NCBI RefSeq assembly: GCF_020567705.1
Contig: NZ_JAJDJU010000016.1
Location: forward strand, 1 to 62,795
DNA: 62,795 nt
Direction: 5' to 3'
Source: Acidocella sp. KAb 2-4
GTDB lineage: Bacteria; Pseudomonadota; Alphaproteobacteria; Acetobacterales; Acetobacteraceae
The notes under the pieces are model-generated. The model saw only the letters and a list, made by a program, of their open reading frames with translations. It was not told the DNA's origin and did no database searches. How positions within the stretch are numbered: position 1 is the stretch's first letter; each line of letters starts with the position of its first letter. Both the position numbers and the translations under genes were made by a program. This document shows, piece after piece, positions 1-10,145 of the stretch.

Positions 1-48
1 ACGCCTACTCGCGCGCGGCTGTGGCGTAAAACGAACCGAAGTTTTTGT

Positions 49-79
49 GCCGCTTGTTTACAAAAGCGGCGTCTTTTGA
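49..79 (+). terminator. possible terminator hairpin
   Basis: A 7-bp stem (GCCGCTT at 49-55, AAGCGGC at 64-70) with an 8-nt loop is followed by GTCTTTT. It could end a plus-strand gene lying before the window. The U-run is interrupted, so the call is weak. Confidence 0.4.
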
Positions 80-89
80 GCCTCAAACG

Positions 90-123
90 AAAAAGGCCAT
101 GTCGCGAGGAGCATGGCCTTTTT
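90..123. terminator. bidirectional rho-independent terminator after ilvD
   Basis: AAAAAGGCCATG (90-101) pairs with CATGGCCTTTTT (112-123) around a 10-nt loop, giving a T-run on both strands. It lies four bases beyond the ilvD stop codon on the minus strand and could also stop transcripts entering from the left. Confidence 0.85.
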
Positions 124-127
124 GTAT

Positions 128-1987
128 TCAGCCGCGCTTGAGCTGGGTCACATCGCGCACCGCGCCGCGGGCGGCGCTGGTGGTCATGGCGGCATAGGCT
201 TGCAGCGCGGGGGAGACGTGGCGTTCGCGCTTGGGCGTCCAGGCGTCTTTCCCCTTGGCTTGCATGCGCGCGCGCCGGGCGGCCAATTCATCGTCGCTCA
301 CCGCCACGCGCAGCACGCGGTTGGGGATATCGATCTCGATGGTATCGCCCTCCTCGACCAGGCCAATGGCGCCGCCCTCGGCCGCTTCCGGCGAGACATG
401 GCCGATGGAGAGCCCCGCCGTGCCGCCGGAGAAGCGGCCATCGGTGATGAGCGCGCAGGCTTTGCCCAGGCCCTTCGATTTCAGATAGCTGGTCGGGTAC
501 AGCATCTCCTGCATGCCGGGGCCGCCTTTCGGGCCTTCGTAGCGGATCAGCACGACATCGCCCGCCTTGATACGGTTGCCGAGAATGGCGGAGACCGCGT
601 CATCCTGGCTCTCAAAGATGCGGGCGGGGCCAGAGAATTTCAGGATCGAGGGATCGACGCCGGCGGTCTTCACGATCGCGCCATCCAGCGCGATGTTACC
701 GGTGAGCACGGCGAGGCCGCCATCCGGGCTGAAGGCATGGGCGATGTCGCGGATCACGCCTTTCTCGCGGTCCGTATCCAGCGCCTCATAGCGGCGGGAC
801 TGGCTGAACGCTTCGGTGGTGCGCACGCCGCCGGGCGCGGCGCGGAACAGGGTGGAGGCGGCATCGTTGCCGGTATGGCCGGGGGCGCAGATATCCCAGG
901 CGGCGATGGCGTCGCCCAACGTGGGGGCATGCACGGTCGGCACGCCGGTATGCAGCAGCCCGCCGCGCGCCATCTCGCCCAGAATGGCCATGATGCCGCC
1001 GGCGCGGTGCACGTCTTCCATATGCACATCGGCCTTGGAGGGCGCCACCTTGCACAGATTGGGCACGTGGCGCGAGAGCCGGTCGATATCCGCCATGGTG
1101 AAATTCACCCCGCCCTCCTCGGCGGCGGCCAGCAGGTGCAGCACCGTGTTGGTGGAGCCGCCCATGGCGATGTCGAGCGACATGGCGTTCTCGAACGCCT
1201 CGAAGGTGGCGATGCCGCGGGGCAGGGCGGTGGCGTCGTCCCGCTCATACCAGCGCCGCGCGAGGTCCACGATCTTGCGCCCGGCTTCGAGGAATAATTC
1301 CTTGCGGTCGGCATGGGTGGCGAGCAGGCTGCCATTGCCGGGCAGCGAGAGGCCGAGCGCCTCGGTGAGGCAGTTCATGGAGTTGGCGGTGAACATGCCG
1401 GAGCAGGAGCCGCAAGTGGGGCAGGCGGAGCGCTCCATGCCCGCGGCCTCTTCGTCCGACACGTTGGGGTCGGCCGCCGCGACCATGGCGTCGATCAGGT
1501 CCAGCGCCTCGGTCTTGCCGCCATGGATGTATTTGCCCGCCTCCATCGGCCCGCCGGAGACGAAGATGGCCGGGATGTTGAGGCGCATCGCAGCCATCAG
1601 CATGCCCGGCGTGATCTTGTCGCAATTGGAGATGCAGACCATGGCGTCGGCGCAATGGGCGTTGACCATGTATTCCACCGAATCCGCGATCAGCTCGCGC
1701 GAGGGCAGGGAGTAGAGCATGCCGGAATGGCCCATGGCGATGCCGTCATCCACCGCGATGGTGTTGAACTCCTTGGCGACGCCGCCCGCCGCCTCGATCT
1801 CGCGCGCGACCATCTGGCCGAGATCCTTGAGGTGGACATGGCCGGGCACGAACTGGGTGAAGGAGTTGACGACGGCGATGATCGGCTTGTTGAAATCGCC
1901 ATCCTGCATGCCGGTGGCGCGCCACAGCGCGCGGGCGCCAGCCATGTTGCGGCCGGAGGTGGAGGTGCGGGAGCGGTATGCGGGCAT
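128..1987 (-). CDS. ilvD: dihydroxy-acid dehydratase
   Basis: IlvD dehydrates 2,3-dihydroxy-isovalerate and 2,3-dihydroxy-3-methylvalerate to the 2-keto acids in cytosolic valine and isoleucine synthesis, using an Fe-S cluster and Mg2+. The 619-residue product matches the usual length of about 615. Visible signatures are [11 protein letters not shown], with cluster cysteine C122, and [18 protein letters not shown], with C192 and C195. The [13 protein letters not shown] block near residue 86 is also typical. The start gives [19 protein letters not shown], the normal N-terminus of the family. The gene stands alone between a terminator on its 3' side and the divergent eno gene. No leader-peptide attenuator was evident upstream. 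Family assignment is secure. Confidence 0.97.
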   Translation of the reverse strand: MPAYRSRTSTSGRNMAGARALWRATGMQDGDFNKPIIAVVNSFTQFVPGHVHLKDLGQMVAREIEAAGGVAKEFNTIAVDDGIAMGHSGMLYSLPSRELIADSVEYMVNAHCADAMVCISNCDKITPGMLMAAMRLNIPAIFVSGGPMEAGKYIHGGKTEALDLIDAMVAAADPNVSDEEAAGMERSACPTCGSCSGMFTANSMNCLTEALGLSLPGNGSLLATHADRKELFLEAGRKIVDLARRWYERDDATALPRGIATFEAFENAMSLDIAMGGSTNTVLHLLAAAEEGGVNFTMADIDRLSRHVPNLCKVAPSKADVHMEDVHRAGGIMAILGEMARGGLLHTGVPTVHAPTLGDAIAAWDICAPGHTGNDAASTLFRAAPGGVRTTEAFSQSRRYEALDTDREKGVIRDIAHAFSPDGGLAVLTGNIALDGAIVKTAGVDPSILKFSGPARIFESQDDAVSAILGNRIKAGDVVLIRYEGPKGGPGMQEMLYPTSYLKSKGLGKACALITDGRFSGGTAGLSIGHVSPEAAEGGAIGLVEEGDTIEIDIPNRVLRVAVSDDELAARRARMQAKGKDAWTPKRERHVSPALQAYAAMTTSAARGAVRDVTQLKRG

Positions 1988-2046
1988 GGGTGCGTCCTGA
2001 GCTGAGGGCCGGAAAATGATGGCTTCCGGGTTATCCCTCTATGTAA

Positions 2047-3411
<1,365 letters not shown>

Positions 3412-3433
3412 GCGCCGCGCCGCGGCACAAATG

Positions 3434-3463
3434 AAAAGCCCCGGCACTTGCCGGGGCTTTTTT
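3434..3463. terminator. rho-independent terminator, eno and convergent TPR gene
   Basis: A 12-bp stem, AAAAGCCCCGGC (3434-3445) with GCCGGGGCTTTT (3450-3461), has a 4-nt loop and ends in further T residues. It sits 22 bases after the eno stop. The minus-strand gene ending at 3465 abuts it, so one hairpin probably serves both convergent genes. Confidence 0.92.
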
Positions 3464-3464
3464 G

Positions 3465-4193
3465 TTACGACCAGCTATTGGTGTCGATGCCGCCGCCGCC
3501 GGAATCATCCCAGCCAGGATTGCCGAGCAGCCCGTCATCGCGGCCCGGATCAGGGAAATCCGGCGTGGCCGCCTGGGCTGAGCCGCCGCCCATCATGCCG
3601 TCGATAATGCGCTCACCGGCCGCGAACCCGGCGCCCGCCGCCAGCCCGCCGAGCAGCGAGCCGCCCAGCCCGCCGCCGCCAAAGCCCGCGAACCCGCCGC
3701 CCGGACCATAGCCGGGGTTGCCGTAGCCGGTCGGTCCGCCCGGCATGCCGGGGGCGCCATACGGCGCATAAGCGCGCCGCCGCCCGAACAGCCGCAGCAG
3801 CAGGAACATCAGGACCAGACCGCCAATCACCATGAGCGCGGGGCTGGCATGGTGCGCGGCTGGGCGCGGCGGCGCGGCGGCGACATGCGCCTGCAGGGCC
3901 GCGACGTCCTGCGCATTGGCAAAGGGCAGGCCGGGCGCGATCTGCTGCGCCTTGGCCAGGGCCTGGGCGGCGGCGGATTCATGGCCCTGGGCATCCTGCG
4001 CCTCGGCCAGCAGATACCAGGCGACGCCGCTATTGGGGTGCTGCGTCAAAACATTGTTGAGCGCCTGCACGGCCTGGGTCTCCTGACCGGCGGCGATCAT
4101 GGATTGAATGTCGTGCGGCGTCTGCGCCTGCGCGGCGGTGCCGAGCAGCAGCGCGCCAGCCAGCGCGAACGGGGCAAAGAAGACTTTGTTCAT
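3465..4193 (-). CDS. exported TPR-like, glycine-rich membrane protein
   Basis: The 242-residue product has a signal peptide (MNKVFFAPFALAGALLLGTAAQAQ). One or two TPR-like helices follow around residues 25-95 (AWYLLAEAQDAQG, AAAQALAKAQQIAPG), then an Ala/Pro/His linker. A single membrane segment (ALMVIGGLVLMFLLLRLFG) is followed by a Gly/Pro/Tyr-rich tail containing GGGLGGSLLGGLAAGAGFAAGE. ATG 4193 is preceded by AGGAG; an upstream in-frame start at 4217 has no such site. The tail resembles that of small membrane proteins carrying GGxxGGLLGG-type glycine zippers. No specific function is recognised; a role in the cell envelope or protein-protein scaffolding is inference. Confidence 0.7.
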   Translation of the reverse strand: MNKVFFAPFALAGALLLGTAAQAQTPHDIQSMIAAGQETQAVQALNNVLTQHPNSGVAWYLLAEAQDAQGHESAAAQALAKAQQIAPGLPFANAQDVAALQAHVAAAPPRPAAHHASPALMVIGGLVLMFLLLRLFGRRRAYAPYGAPGMPGGPTGYGNPGYGPGGGFAGFGGGGLGGSLLGGLAAGAGFAAGERIIDGMMGGGSAQAATPDFPDPGRDDGLLGNPGWDDSGGGGIDTNSWS

Positions 4194-4490
4194 CGAAACT
4201 CCTGTGTCTGCCCCCAATATGGGGGCGACGGGTCAATATCCATGCGGGTATATTAGCACACCGCTTTGCCCGAGGGGATGAAATGCGTGCGCCAATTGGG
4301 TAACGGCCTGTTACGCTCCGGCAGAGGTATTAACGGCTAGTTAACCGTTTTAGCGCATTCCCTACGAAATCGGTTTTCGTTGCGCCGTATTGGGGAATCC
4401 GCTTAGACTCGGAGTCGCGGGGAGAAACACTGAGGCTCGGCGTCCCAGCAGCGTCTCACCCGGCACATCTGGCCGCAAGGAGACTTGGTG
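4194..4490. promoter_or_regulatory. divergent intergenic region with hairpin and promoter-like sequence
   Basis: This region of about 300 bases separates the minus-strand TPR gene from the plus-strand ybjN-proC operon, so it should hold both promoters. A 7-bp stem with a 3-nt loop (GCCCCCA-ATA-TGGGGGC, 4210-4226) lies 17 bases upstream of the TPR gene start. An AT-richer stretch (4325-4370) contains TTAACGGCTAGTTAACCG, which includes a TTAAC repeat. No gene was seen. Confidence 0.4.
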
Positions 4491-5000
4491 ATGACGAGCC
4501 TCGCCCTTCATGAAGACGATACCGCCACCGTCTCGAATCCCCTCGATCTGGTTGAACAGGTGATCGCCGGCAATGACTGGATGTTTGACCGCCGCTCGGA
4601 TGCCGAGCTGGCCGCCGAGGCCAATGGCAAATGGTGCGATTACGGGCTGTTCTTCTGCTGGTCCGACGAAATCTCGGTGCTGCATTTCTCCTGCGCGTTC
4701 GACATGAAGGCGCCGGTGAAGCAGCGCGCGGCGCTGTATGAGCTGCTGGCCAAGGCGAATGAGCGGCTCTGGGTCGGGCATTTCGGCATGGATGAGGAAA
4801 CCGGGATGCCGGTGTATCGCCAGACGGTGCTGCTGCGCGGCACGCCCAGCGCCTCGGCCGAGTCGGTGGAGGATATGGTGGACATCGCCATCACCGAATG
4901 CGAGCGCTTCTTCCCAGCCTTCCAATTCGTGCTCTGGGGCGGCAAGAGTGCCGATGAGGCGCTGGACGCGGCGATGCTGGAGTGCGCCGGCGAAGCGTGA
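4491..5000 (+). CDS. YbjN domain-containing protein
   Basis: The 169-residue cytosolic protein has a YbjN-type fold. An N-terminal helix region precedes a beta-rich core (WCDYGLFFCWSDEISVLHFS), followed by KQRAALYELLAKANERLWVGHF and a C-terminal segment ending WGGKSADEALDAAM. ATG 4491 is preceded by AAGGAGA; two in-frame non-ATG codons directly before it are less likely starts. YbjN proteins are linked in other bacteria to type III secretion chaperone-like folds and stress sensitivity, but their biochemical role is not settled. proC follows 13 bases downstream, so the two are probably cotranscribed. Confidence 0.8.
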   Translation: MTSLALHEDDTATVSNPLDLVEQVIAGNDWMFDRRSDAELAAEANGKWCDYGLFFCWSDEISVLHFSCAFDMKAPVKQRAALYELLAKANERLWVGHFGMDEETGMPVYRQTVLLRGTPSASAESVEDMVDIAITECERFFPAFQFVLWGGKSADEALDAAMLECAGEA

Positions 5001-5013
5001 CATAACGCCGCGC

Positions 5014-5820
5014 ATGACTGATCTTCCCTCCCTCCTGCTCGTCGGCGGTGGCCGTATGGGCGGCGCCATGCTCGCCGGCTGGCGCGAGCGTGGCCTGTCT
5101 CAGGCCGTCGTCGTGGACCCTTCGCCCGAGGCCGCCAAGCTGGCGGGGCCGGGCGTGACCGTGGTACCGGCGGCGGCGGCGATCCCTTCGGGGTTCGCGC
5201 CCGCCGCCGTGGTGCTGGCCGTGAAGCCGCAGATGGCGGCCGAGGCGCTGCCCGCCTATGCGCGATACGCGGGGCAGGCGGTATTCATTTCCATCATGGC
5301 AGGCAAGACCGTGGATGCGGTCAGCCGGATGCTCGCCGCCCCGGCGGCGATCGTGCGCGCCATGCCCAATACCCCGGCGGCGGTGCGCCAGGGCATCACC
5401 GTGGCCTATGCCGCCGCGGCGGTGACGCCGGCGCAGAAGACCCTGGCCGACACGCTGCTGGCCGCCACCGGCGAGATCGCCTGGGTGGCGCAGGAGGGGC
5501 TGCTAGACCCGGTGACGGCGATCTCGGGCGGCGGTCCGGCCTATGTTTTTCTGCTCACCGAGCTGATGGAGCAGGCGGGGCTGGACCAGGGCCTGCCCCC
5601 GGCGCTGGCGCGGCAGATGGCCCGCCAGACCGTGATCGGCTCCGCCGCGCTGCTCGCGGCTTCCGACGAGGATGCGGCGCAACTGCGGATCGCGGTGACC
5701 TCGCCCAAAGGCACGACCGAGCGCGCCCTGGCAGTGTTGCGCGCGGATGACGCCTGGCCAAAAACGTTCAAACAGGCGATTCAGGCTGCAACAGAACGGT
5801 CACGAGAGCTCTCGTCTTAA
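5014..5820 (+). CDS. proC: pyrroline-5-carboxylate reductase
   Basis: ProC reduces pyrroline-5-carboxylate to proline with NAD(P)H, the last step of proline synthesis in the cytosol. At 268 residues it has the normal family length. The N-terminal Rossmann loop is seen as LLLVGGGRMGGAMLAGW. The conserved MPNTPAAVRQG and the dimer/active-site block AISGGGPAYVFLLTELM are clear. The late signature reads SPKGTTERAL, where SPGGTT is common. ATG 5014 follows the ybjN stop by 13 bases; no strong ribosome-binding site is visible, so coupling to ybjN is plausible. Confidence 0.95.
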   Translation: MTDLPSLLLVGGGRMGGAMLAGWRERGLSQAVVVDPSPEAAKLAGPGVTVVPAAAAIPSGFAPAAVVLAVKPQMAAEALPAYARYAGQAVFISIMAGKTVDAVSRMLAAPAAIVRAMPNTPAAVRQGITVAYAAAAVTPAQKTLADTLLAATGEIAWVAQEGLLDPVTAISGGGPAYVFLLTELMEQAGLDQGLPPALARQMARQTVIGSAALLAASDEDAAQLRIAVTSPKGTTERALAVLRADDAWPKTFKQAIQAATERSRELSS

Positions 5821-5883
5821 TTTACATTCCAGGACCTGATTGCTACACCCCGCCCGTCAAGACCTGTACCGGGAATAGCCAGC

Positions 5884-6816
5884 ATGAAGATTGTCGCCTG
5901 CAACAGCAACCGCCCACTGGCCGAAGCTGTGGCGGCAGGGTTGAACCTGCCATTGGCGAAAGCCTCGATCCGCCGTTTCGCGGATATGGAGGTGTTCGTC
6001 GAAATCCAGGAGAATGTGCGCGGCGAGGACGTGTTCGTTGTCCAGAGCACCTCTTACCCGACCAACGACAATCTGATGGAGCTGCTGATCACCTGCGATG
6101 CGCTCCGCCGCGGCTCGGCCCGGCGCATCACCCCGGTGATCCCGTATTTCGGCTATGCCCGCCAGGACCGTAAATCCGGCCCGCGCACCCCGATTTCCGC
6201 CAAGCTGGTGGCGAATCTCATTACCGAGGCTGGCGCCAACCGCGTGCTGACGATGGATTTGCATGCCGGGCAGATCCAGGGCTTCTTCGACATTCCGGTG
6301 GATAATCTGCCTGCCGCACCGCTGTTTTCGCGCGATATCGAGGAGCGCTTCGCCAGCCGCTCGCCGATGATCGTGTCGCCCGATGTTGGCGGCGTGCTGC
6401 GCGCGCGCATCATCGCCCGGCGCCTGAACACCGATCTCGCCATCATCGACAAGCGCCGCGAGCGCGCCGGGGTGTCCGAGGTGATGAACATCATCGGTGA
6501 GGTGAAGGGGCGCGACTGCATTCTGGTCGATGACATCGTCGATTCCGGCGGCACGCTGTGCAACGCCGCCGAGGCGCTGCTGGCCGCGGGCGCGAAATCG
6601 GTTGAGGTGTATGTGTCGCACGGCGTGCTCTCGGGTGGCGCGGTGGCGCGCATCGCAGCCTCGCCGATCGAGATGATGACGATCACCGACTCGATCATGG
6701 CCACGGAAGCGGTGCGGCTCGCGCATAATATCCGCCAGCTTTCCATTGCCCCGCTGCTGGCCGAGGCGATGCGCCGTATCTCCACCGAAAGCTCGGTCAG
6801 CTCGCTGTTCGACTGA
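5884..6816 (+). CDS. prs: ribose-phosphate pyrophosphokinase
   Basis: Prs transfers pyrophosphate from ATP to ribose 5-phosphate to make PRPP for purine, pyrimidine, histidine, tryptophan and NAD synthesis. The 310-residue length is typical of class I enzymes. Visible motifs are [20 protein letters not shown] (ATP and flexible loop), [18 protein letters not shown], and the PRPP-binding loop [15 protein letters not shown] at residues 215-229. The start at ATG 5884 gives [16 protein letters not shown], the family N-terminus. It lies 63 bases after proC in the same direction; gst follows after 29 bases. Confidence 0.97.
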   Translation: MKIVACNSNRPLAEAVAAGLNLPLAKASIRRFADMEVFVEIQENVRGEDVFVVQSTSYPTNDNLMELLITCDALRRGSARRITPVIPYFGYARQDRKSGPRTPISAKLVANLITEAGANRVLTMDLHAGQIQGFFDIPVDNLPAAPLFSRDIEERFASRSPMIVSPDVGGVLRARIIARRLNTDLAIIDKRRERAGVSEVMNIIGEVKGRDCILVDDIVDSGGTLCNAAEALLAAGAKSVEVYVSHGVLSGGAVARIAASPIEMMTITDSIMATEAVRLAHNIRQLSIAPLLAEAMRRISTESSVSSLFD

Positions 6817-6845
6817 CAGTTTCGCAAAACATAAGGGAAGCGCCG

Positions 6846-7463
6846 ATGAAACTCTTCTATTTTCCGGGAGCCTGCTCAATCGGGATCCATGCGCTGCTGG
6901 AGGAGATCGGCAAACCCTATGAACTGCTGAAGGTCGATTTCCTCACAGGTGCTCAGTTTAAGCACGAATATACCGACATCAACCCGAAGGCGAAGGTGCC
7001 GGCCCTGCTGCGCGACGACGGCACGCTGGTCACGGAATGGCCCGCGATCGCCTGGTATTTGGCGAAATCCAACCCGCAGCTGGGCATGATTCCGGCGGAT
7101 CTGGAAGGCGAAACCCGCCTGCTGGAAGTGCTGGATTACATGATCGCCACCGTGCATATGCGCGGGTTCACTCGTATCTTCCGCTCTGGTGCGTTTACCC
7201 CGACCAAGGCGGACGAACCGGCCGTGCAGCAAACCGGGCGCGATATTATCGCTGATGGCTTCAAGCTGCTCAGCCATACGCTTGGCGAAAAAACCTATCT
7301 CCTGGGTGAATATTCGATCGGCGATCTGGCCTTGTTCATGCTCGAATTCTGGGCCGGGGCGCGGCTGAACCTGCCGATGCCCGAGAACCTGAAGGCGCAT
7401 TATGAGCGCATGTGCGCCCGCCCGGCGGTGCAGCGCACGCTGGCGGCGGAAGGCTTCGCGTAA
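6846..7463 (+). CDS. glutathione S-transferase family protein
   Basis: The 205-residue cytosolic protein has the two-domain GST layout. A thioredoxin-like domain (about 1-78) contains FPGACSIGIH, with C10/S11 where beta-class enzymes carry catalytic or glutathione-contacting residues. It also has the cis-Pro segment KVPALL and the site TEWPAIAWYLA (Glu-Trp instead of the usual Glu-Ser). An all-helical domain follows, with SIGDLALFMLEFW, the N-capping/Asp motif. ATG 6846 has GGGAAG upstream. The substrate is unknown. It probably sits in one transcript with prs upstream and the phosphatase downstream. Confidence 0.88.
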   Translation: MKLFYFPGACSIGIHALLEEIGKPYELLKVDFLTGAQFKHEYTDINPKAKVPALLRDDGTLVTEWPAIAWYLAKSNPQLGMIPADLEGETRLLEVLDYMIATVHMRGFTRIFRSGAFTPTKADEPAVQQTGRDIIADGFKLLSHTLGEKTYLLGEYSIGDLALFMLEFWAGARLNLPMPENLKAHYERMCARPAVQRTLAAEGFA

Positions 7464-7467
7464 GCCC

Positions 7468-8031
7468 TTGGCCCTGCCTCGCGTTCCCTTTTGGTTTCTC
7501 CGCCACGGCGAGACGGATTATAACGCTGCAGGGCTGAGCCAGGGCGCGCTCGATATCTCGCTGAATGCGACCGGCCGGGCCCAGGCAGCCGCGGCCGGGC
7601 CAATGCTGGCGGGGCAGGGGATCACCACGATCATCTGCTCGCCGATGCAGCGCACGCGCGAAACGGCTGATATCGTGAATGACTTCCTGAATCTGCCGGT
7701 AAGCTATGAGGCCGGGCTGCGCGAGGTGGTGTTTGGCGGCATGGAAGGCAAGCCGCTTTACCCGTGGTTCAGCGAGTGGCTGGAAGGGCGCTACACCCCC
7801 GAGGGCGCGGAGACGTTCTTTGAGGTATTGGCGCGGGTTGAGGACGCGATGGAGCGGGTGCTGAGCGGTAGGCAGGGGCCGTTGCTGATCGTGGCGCATG
7901 GCGGCATCTTCCGCGCGCTGCGCGACCTGATGCGCCTGCCCAAGCAAGGGCTCACCCCCAACGCGGTACCAATGTTTTGCGTGCCGGAAGATGATGGCTG
8001 GCAGGTACGCCTGCCAGAGCAGGACGCTTGA
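7468..8031 (+). CDS. histidine phosphatase family protein (phosphoglycerate mutase-like)
   Basis: This 187-residue branch 1 histidine phosphatase has the phospho-acceptor motif FLRHGETDYNAAG near the N-terminus. It also has SPMQRTRETA (second Arg) and the proton-donor region REVVFGGMEGK, with VAHGGIFRAL near residue 145. Such enzymes remove phosphate from small metabolites; the substrate cannot be read from sequence. The start is probably TTG 7468, five bases after the gst stop. An upstream ATG at 7402 would overlap gst by 62 bases and add 22 residues unlike the family. Start choice is moderately sure, function class is sure. Confidence 0.85.
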   Translation: MALPRVPFWFLRHGETDYNAAGLSQGALDISLNATGRAQAAAAGPMLAGQGITTIICSPMQRTRETADIVNDFLNLPVSYEAGLREVVFGGMEGKPLYPWFSEWLEGRYTPEGAETFFEVLARVEDAMERVLSGRQGPLLIVAHGGIFRALRDLMRLPKQGLTPNAVPMFCVPEDDGWQVRLPEQDA

Positions 8032-8036
8032 TGCGC

Positions 8037-8117
8037 CTAGCTGGTTAGCGCCGCCAGGGCCATGCCCGCCAAAAAGGCGAGGCCGATGATCGCGGGTTTA
8101 GGCAAGGTGAACTTCAT
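8037..8117 (-). CDS. 26-residue single-span membrane peptide
   Basis: A short frame on the minus strand encodes MKFTLPKPAIIGLAFLAGMA followed by LAALTS and a TAG stop. It begins at an ATG with GGAG seven bases upstream. The peptide has a basic N-terminus and a hydrophobic helix of about 16 residues, the pattern of small inner-membrane proteins. It stands alone between the convergent phosphatase end and the xth 3' end. Without homologues it remains a prediction; the well-placed ribosome-binding site is the main support. Confidence 0.5.
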   Translation of the reverse strand: MKFTLPKPAIIGLAFLAGMALAALTS

Positions 8118-8203
8118 AGGACAACTCCATCGGCGCGCTATATGGGCGCAAAACGCCCGCGGGAGTCGCGATGATTCCACGCTTTAGCCATGCGGCATAT
8201 GCG

Positions 8204-9004
8204 TTACAGTTTTAATGTTACGGCAACCGGCACGTGATCTGAAGGCTGAGCCCAATCCCGTGCCGTGCGCAGCACCTGACAATTTTGCAAGCCGCCGACA
8301 AGGTCTTGCGTGACCCAAACATGGTCGAGTCGGCGCCCGCGGTTGGAGGCCGCCCAGTCGCGGTTGCGGTAGGACCACCAGGTGTAAAGTTTTTGGTCCG
8401 CCGGAACGAAATGGCGCATCGCGTCGTGCCAGCCTTGCGCCATCCAGGCATTCAGCCCCGCGACCTCGACCGGCGTGTGGCTGACGACATCGAGCAACTG
8501 CTTGTGGCTCCAGACATCATGCTCCAGCGGCGCGATGTTGAGGTCGCCAACCAGCACCGCGCGATGCGGCGGATAAGCGGCGAAATGCGCTTTGGTCTCG
8601 GCCAGAAAGTCGAGCTTATGCGCGAATTTCTCGTTCTGCGCGCGGTCTGGAACATCGCCGCCCGCGGGCACGTAGAAATTATGCAGGGTGATCGGCGCGC
8701 CGCCGGTCTCCACCTCGGCGGAGATATGGCGGCAATCGGTTTTGCCGCACCAATCCGGCGTGTTTTCGGCCAGCCGCAATGGCAGGCGCGAGAGAATGGC
8801 GACGCCGTTATAGCCCTTCATGCCCCGCTTGAGCATGTGCGGGAAGCCGATCTCGGCGCCGATGCCTTCGGGGAACAGCTCATCCGGCACCTTGGTTTCT
8901 TGCAGGCAGATGATATCTGGCCGCAGTTCGGCGACGAGCTCGTGCAGTAGCGACTGACGCAGACGCAGCGAGTTGATGTTCCAGGTGGCGATGGTGAGTT
9001 GCAT
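8204..9004 (-). CDS. xth: exodeoxyribonuclease III
   Basis: This 266-residue Mg2+-dependent AP endonuclease / 3'-5' exonuclease of the ExoIII (endonuclease/exonuclease/phosphatase) fold acts in base excision repair. The catalytic blocks are all present: ATWNINSLR (Asn), CLQETK (metal Glu), YVPAGGD (Tyr), VGDLNIAPLEHDVW (Asp/Asn), RLDHVW and the terminal SDHVPV (Asp-His). The length equals the bacterial ExoIII norm. The gene is on the minus strand downstream of lolA by 31 bases and may belong to the marR-lolA transcript. Confidence 0.93.
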   Translation of the reverse strand: MQLTIATWNINSLRLRQSLLHELVAELRPDIICLQETKVPDELFPEGIGAEIGFPHMLKRGMKGYNGVAILSRLPLRLAENTPDWCGKTDCRHISAEVETGGAPITLHNFYVPAGGDVPDRAQNEKFAHKLDFLAETKAHFAAYPPHRAVLVGDLNIAPLEHDVWSHKQLLDVVSHTPVEVAGLNAWMAQGWHDAMRHFVPADQKLYTWWSYRNRDWAASNRGRRLDHVWVTQDLVGGLQNCQVLRTARDWAQPSDHVPVAVTLKL

Positions 9005-9035
9005 CGGGCCTTCCTACAGCAGCCGGCGCGAAAAA

Positions 9036-9671
9036 CTACCCCCCGGAAGGCTGCGGCGCATGCGCCTCAAAGGTGAACAGCGAGTCGGGGTAAGGGCCGC
9101 CGGGCAGGATGTCATACAGGCTGACTCGGGTCTGCTTGCCCTGAGCGTCGGTGACGACCCATTGGCGCAGTTGCAGCGGATTGGTGCCGAACACCAGGGT
9201 GAGCGTGCCCTGGCCCGGCTTATCCTTGCGGATCAGGGTGATGTCATCCTCGCCGGGCAGGCGCTGGATGCCGGTAATGACGGTGTTGGAGGAGGTGAGA
9301 TTAACATGCTCGGCCAGCAGGATGCCGAGCGGCGTGCTGTTGAGCGGGATATAGGAGGTCTGGTTCACCGATGGGTCGTGATACACCAGCGTGCCGAATC
9401 CGGCGACGAGTAGCGCTGGATCGGGCGGATCATATTGAAAGCGCATGCGCCCGGGGCGCTGCAGCCAAGCCTTGCCAGTACGGGTCGAGCCATCCCACGC
9501 GACCTGAAGGAAATTGGCGCTCAGCCCCTTCTGGTCGTTGAGATAGGCCTCAACCTGCGACACCAAGGCCTGATCGTCGGCGCTGAGTTGCAGAGGCGTG
9601 GTCTGGGCGGCCGCGGGCGCGGCCACACCTAGCCCCAAAAGCAACGCCGCCAAGGCGCGGCGGCGGATCAT
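9036..9671 (-). CDS. lolA: outer-membrane lipoprotein carrier LolA family protein
   Basis: This 211-residue periplasmic protein has a signal peptide (MIRRRALAALLLGLGVAAPAAAQ). A LolA-like beta-barrel half follows, with LSANFLQVAWDGSTRTGKAW, the LQRPGRMRFQYDPPDP block and a C-terminal TRVSLYDI segment. LolA carries lipoproteins across the periplasm from LolCDE to the outer membrane. ATG 9671 puts the signal peptide at the N-terminus; a longer frame from 9731 would bury it inside the protein. The start lies 7 bases after the marR stop with no clear ribosome-binding site, so translation is probably coupled. Confidence 0.87.
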   Translation of the reverse strand: MIRRRALAALLLGLGVAAPAAAQTTPLQLSADDQALVSQVEAYLNDQKGLSANFLQVAWDGSTRTGKAWLQRPGRMRFQYDPPDPALLVAGFGTLVYHDPSVNQTSYIPLNSTPLGILLAEHVNLTSSNTVITGIQRLPGEDDITLIRKDKPGQGTLTLVFGTNPLQLRQWVVTDAQGKQTRVSLYDILPGGPYPDSLFTFEAHAPQPSGG

Positions 9672-9678
9672 GGAGGAT

Positions 9679-10059
9679 TTAGCCGGCGTTGCGGCGGCTG
9701 GCGGATTCGGTTTTGTTCGCGGCGAGAGCATCAGCCATAATATGGCGCGTTTCGCGCAGGAAAGCAGCCCCCTTCACGGTACGCTGCACCAGCACGCTGC
9801 GCCGGTCGGCGGGGTCAACCTTGCGGCGGATATAATCGAGCTCGCTCAGCCGATCGAGCGCGCGGGTGATTGCCGGCTTCGAGACGTTCAGCTCCTGTGC
9901 CAAGCCACGCACGGTATGCGCGCCTTCGGTCAGATAGCAGGTGAGAAACACGCCAAGCTGACGGGCTGAGAGATCGACGCCTTCCCGGCGGACCAGGGAG
10001 ACGATTGTATCGCGGAGTATCCCAACCAGTTGGTCAGAGGAGAGCGGCGCAGCAGCCAT
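9679..10059 (-). CDS. MarR family winged-helix transcriptional regulator
   Basis: This 126-residue MarR-type dimeric repressor has a winged helix-turn-helix around residues 28-90. Visible parts are LSARQLGVFLTCYL, the recognition region TVRGLAQELNVSKPAITRAL, and the wing DRRSVLVQRT, preceded by IRRKVDPAD. ATG 10059 has AAGGA ten bases upstream; frames from 10080 and 10113 lack one. The ligand is unknown. It directly precedes lolA with 7 bases between them. Regulators of this layout usually control their own operon, and an inverted repeat 75 bases upstream could be its operator. Confidence 0.85.
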   Translation of the reverse strand: MAAAPLSSDQLVGILRDTIVSLVRREGVDLSARQLGVFLTCYLTEGAHTVRGLAQELNVSKPAITRALDRLSELDYIRRKVDPADRRSVLVQRTVKGAAFLRETRHIMADALAANKTESASRRNAG

Positions 10060-10133
10060 AATCTTTTTATCCTTAAGCATCGAGGTGCGTAATGGTATCG
10101 CAACGAACGGCACAGCCGATACGGTGAGAAGAT

Positions 10134-10145
10134 TTAGTACACTAA
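10134..10145. promoter_or_regulatory. inverted repeat, candidate MarR operator
   Basis: TTAGT-AC-ACTAA is a 5-bp inverted repeat with a 2-base spacer, inside an AT-rich stretch 75 bases upstream of the marR start. MarR proteins bind short palindromes of this size near their own promoters. A related half-site (CTTAGTG) appears near 10406. Function is inferred from position only. Confidence 0.4.
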
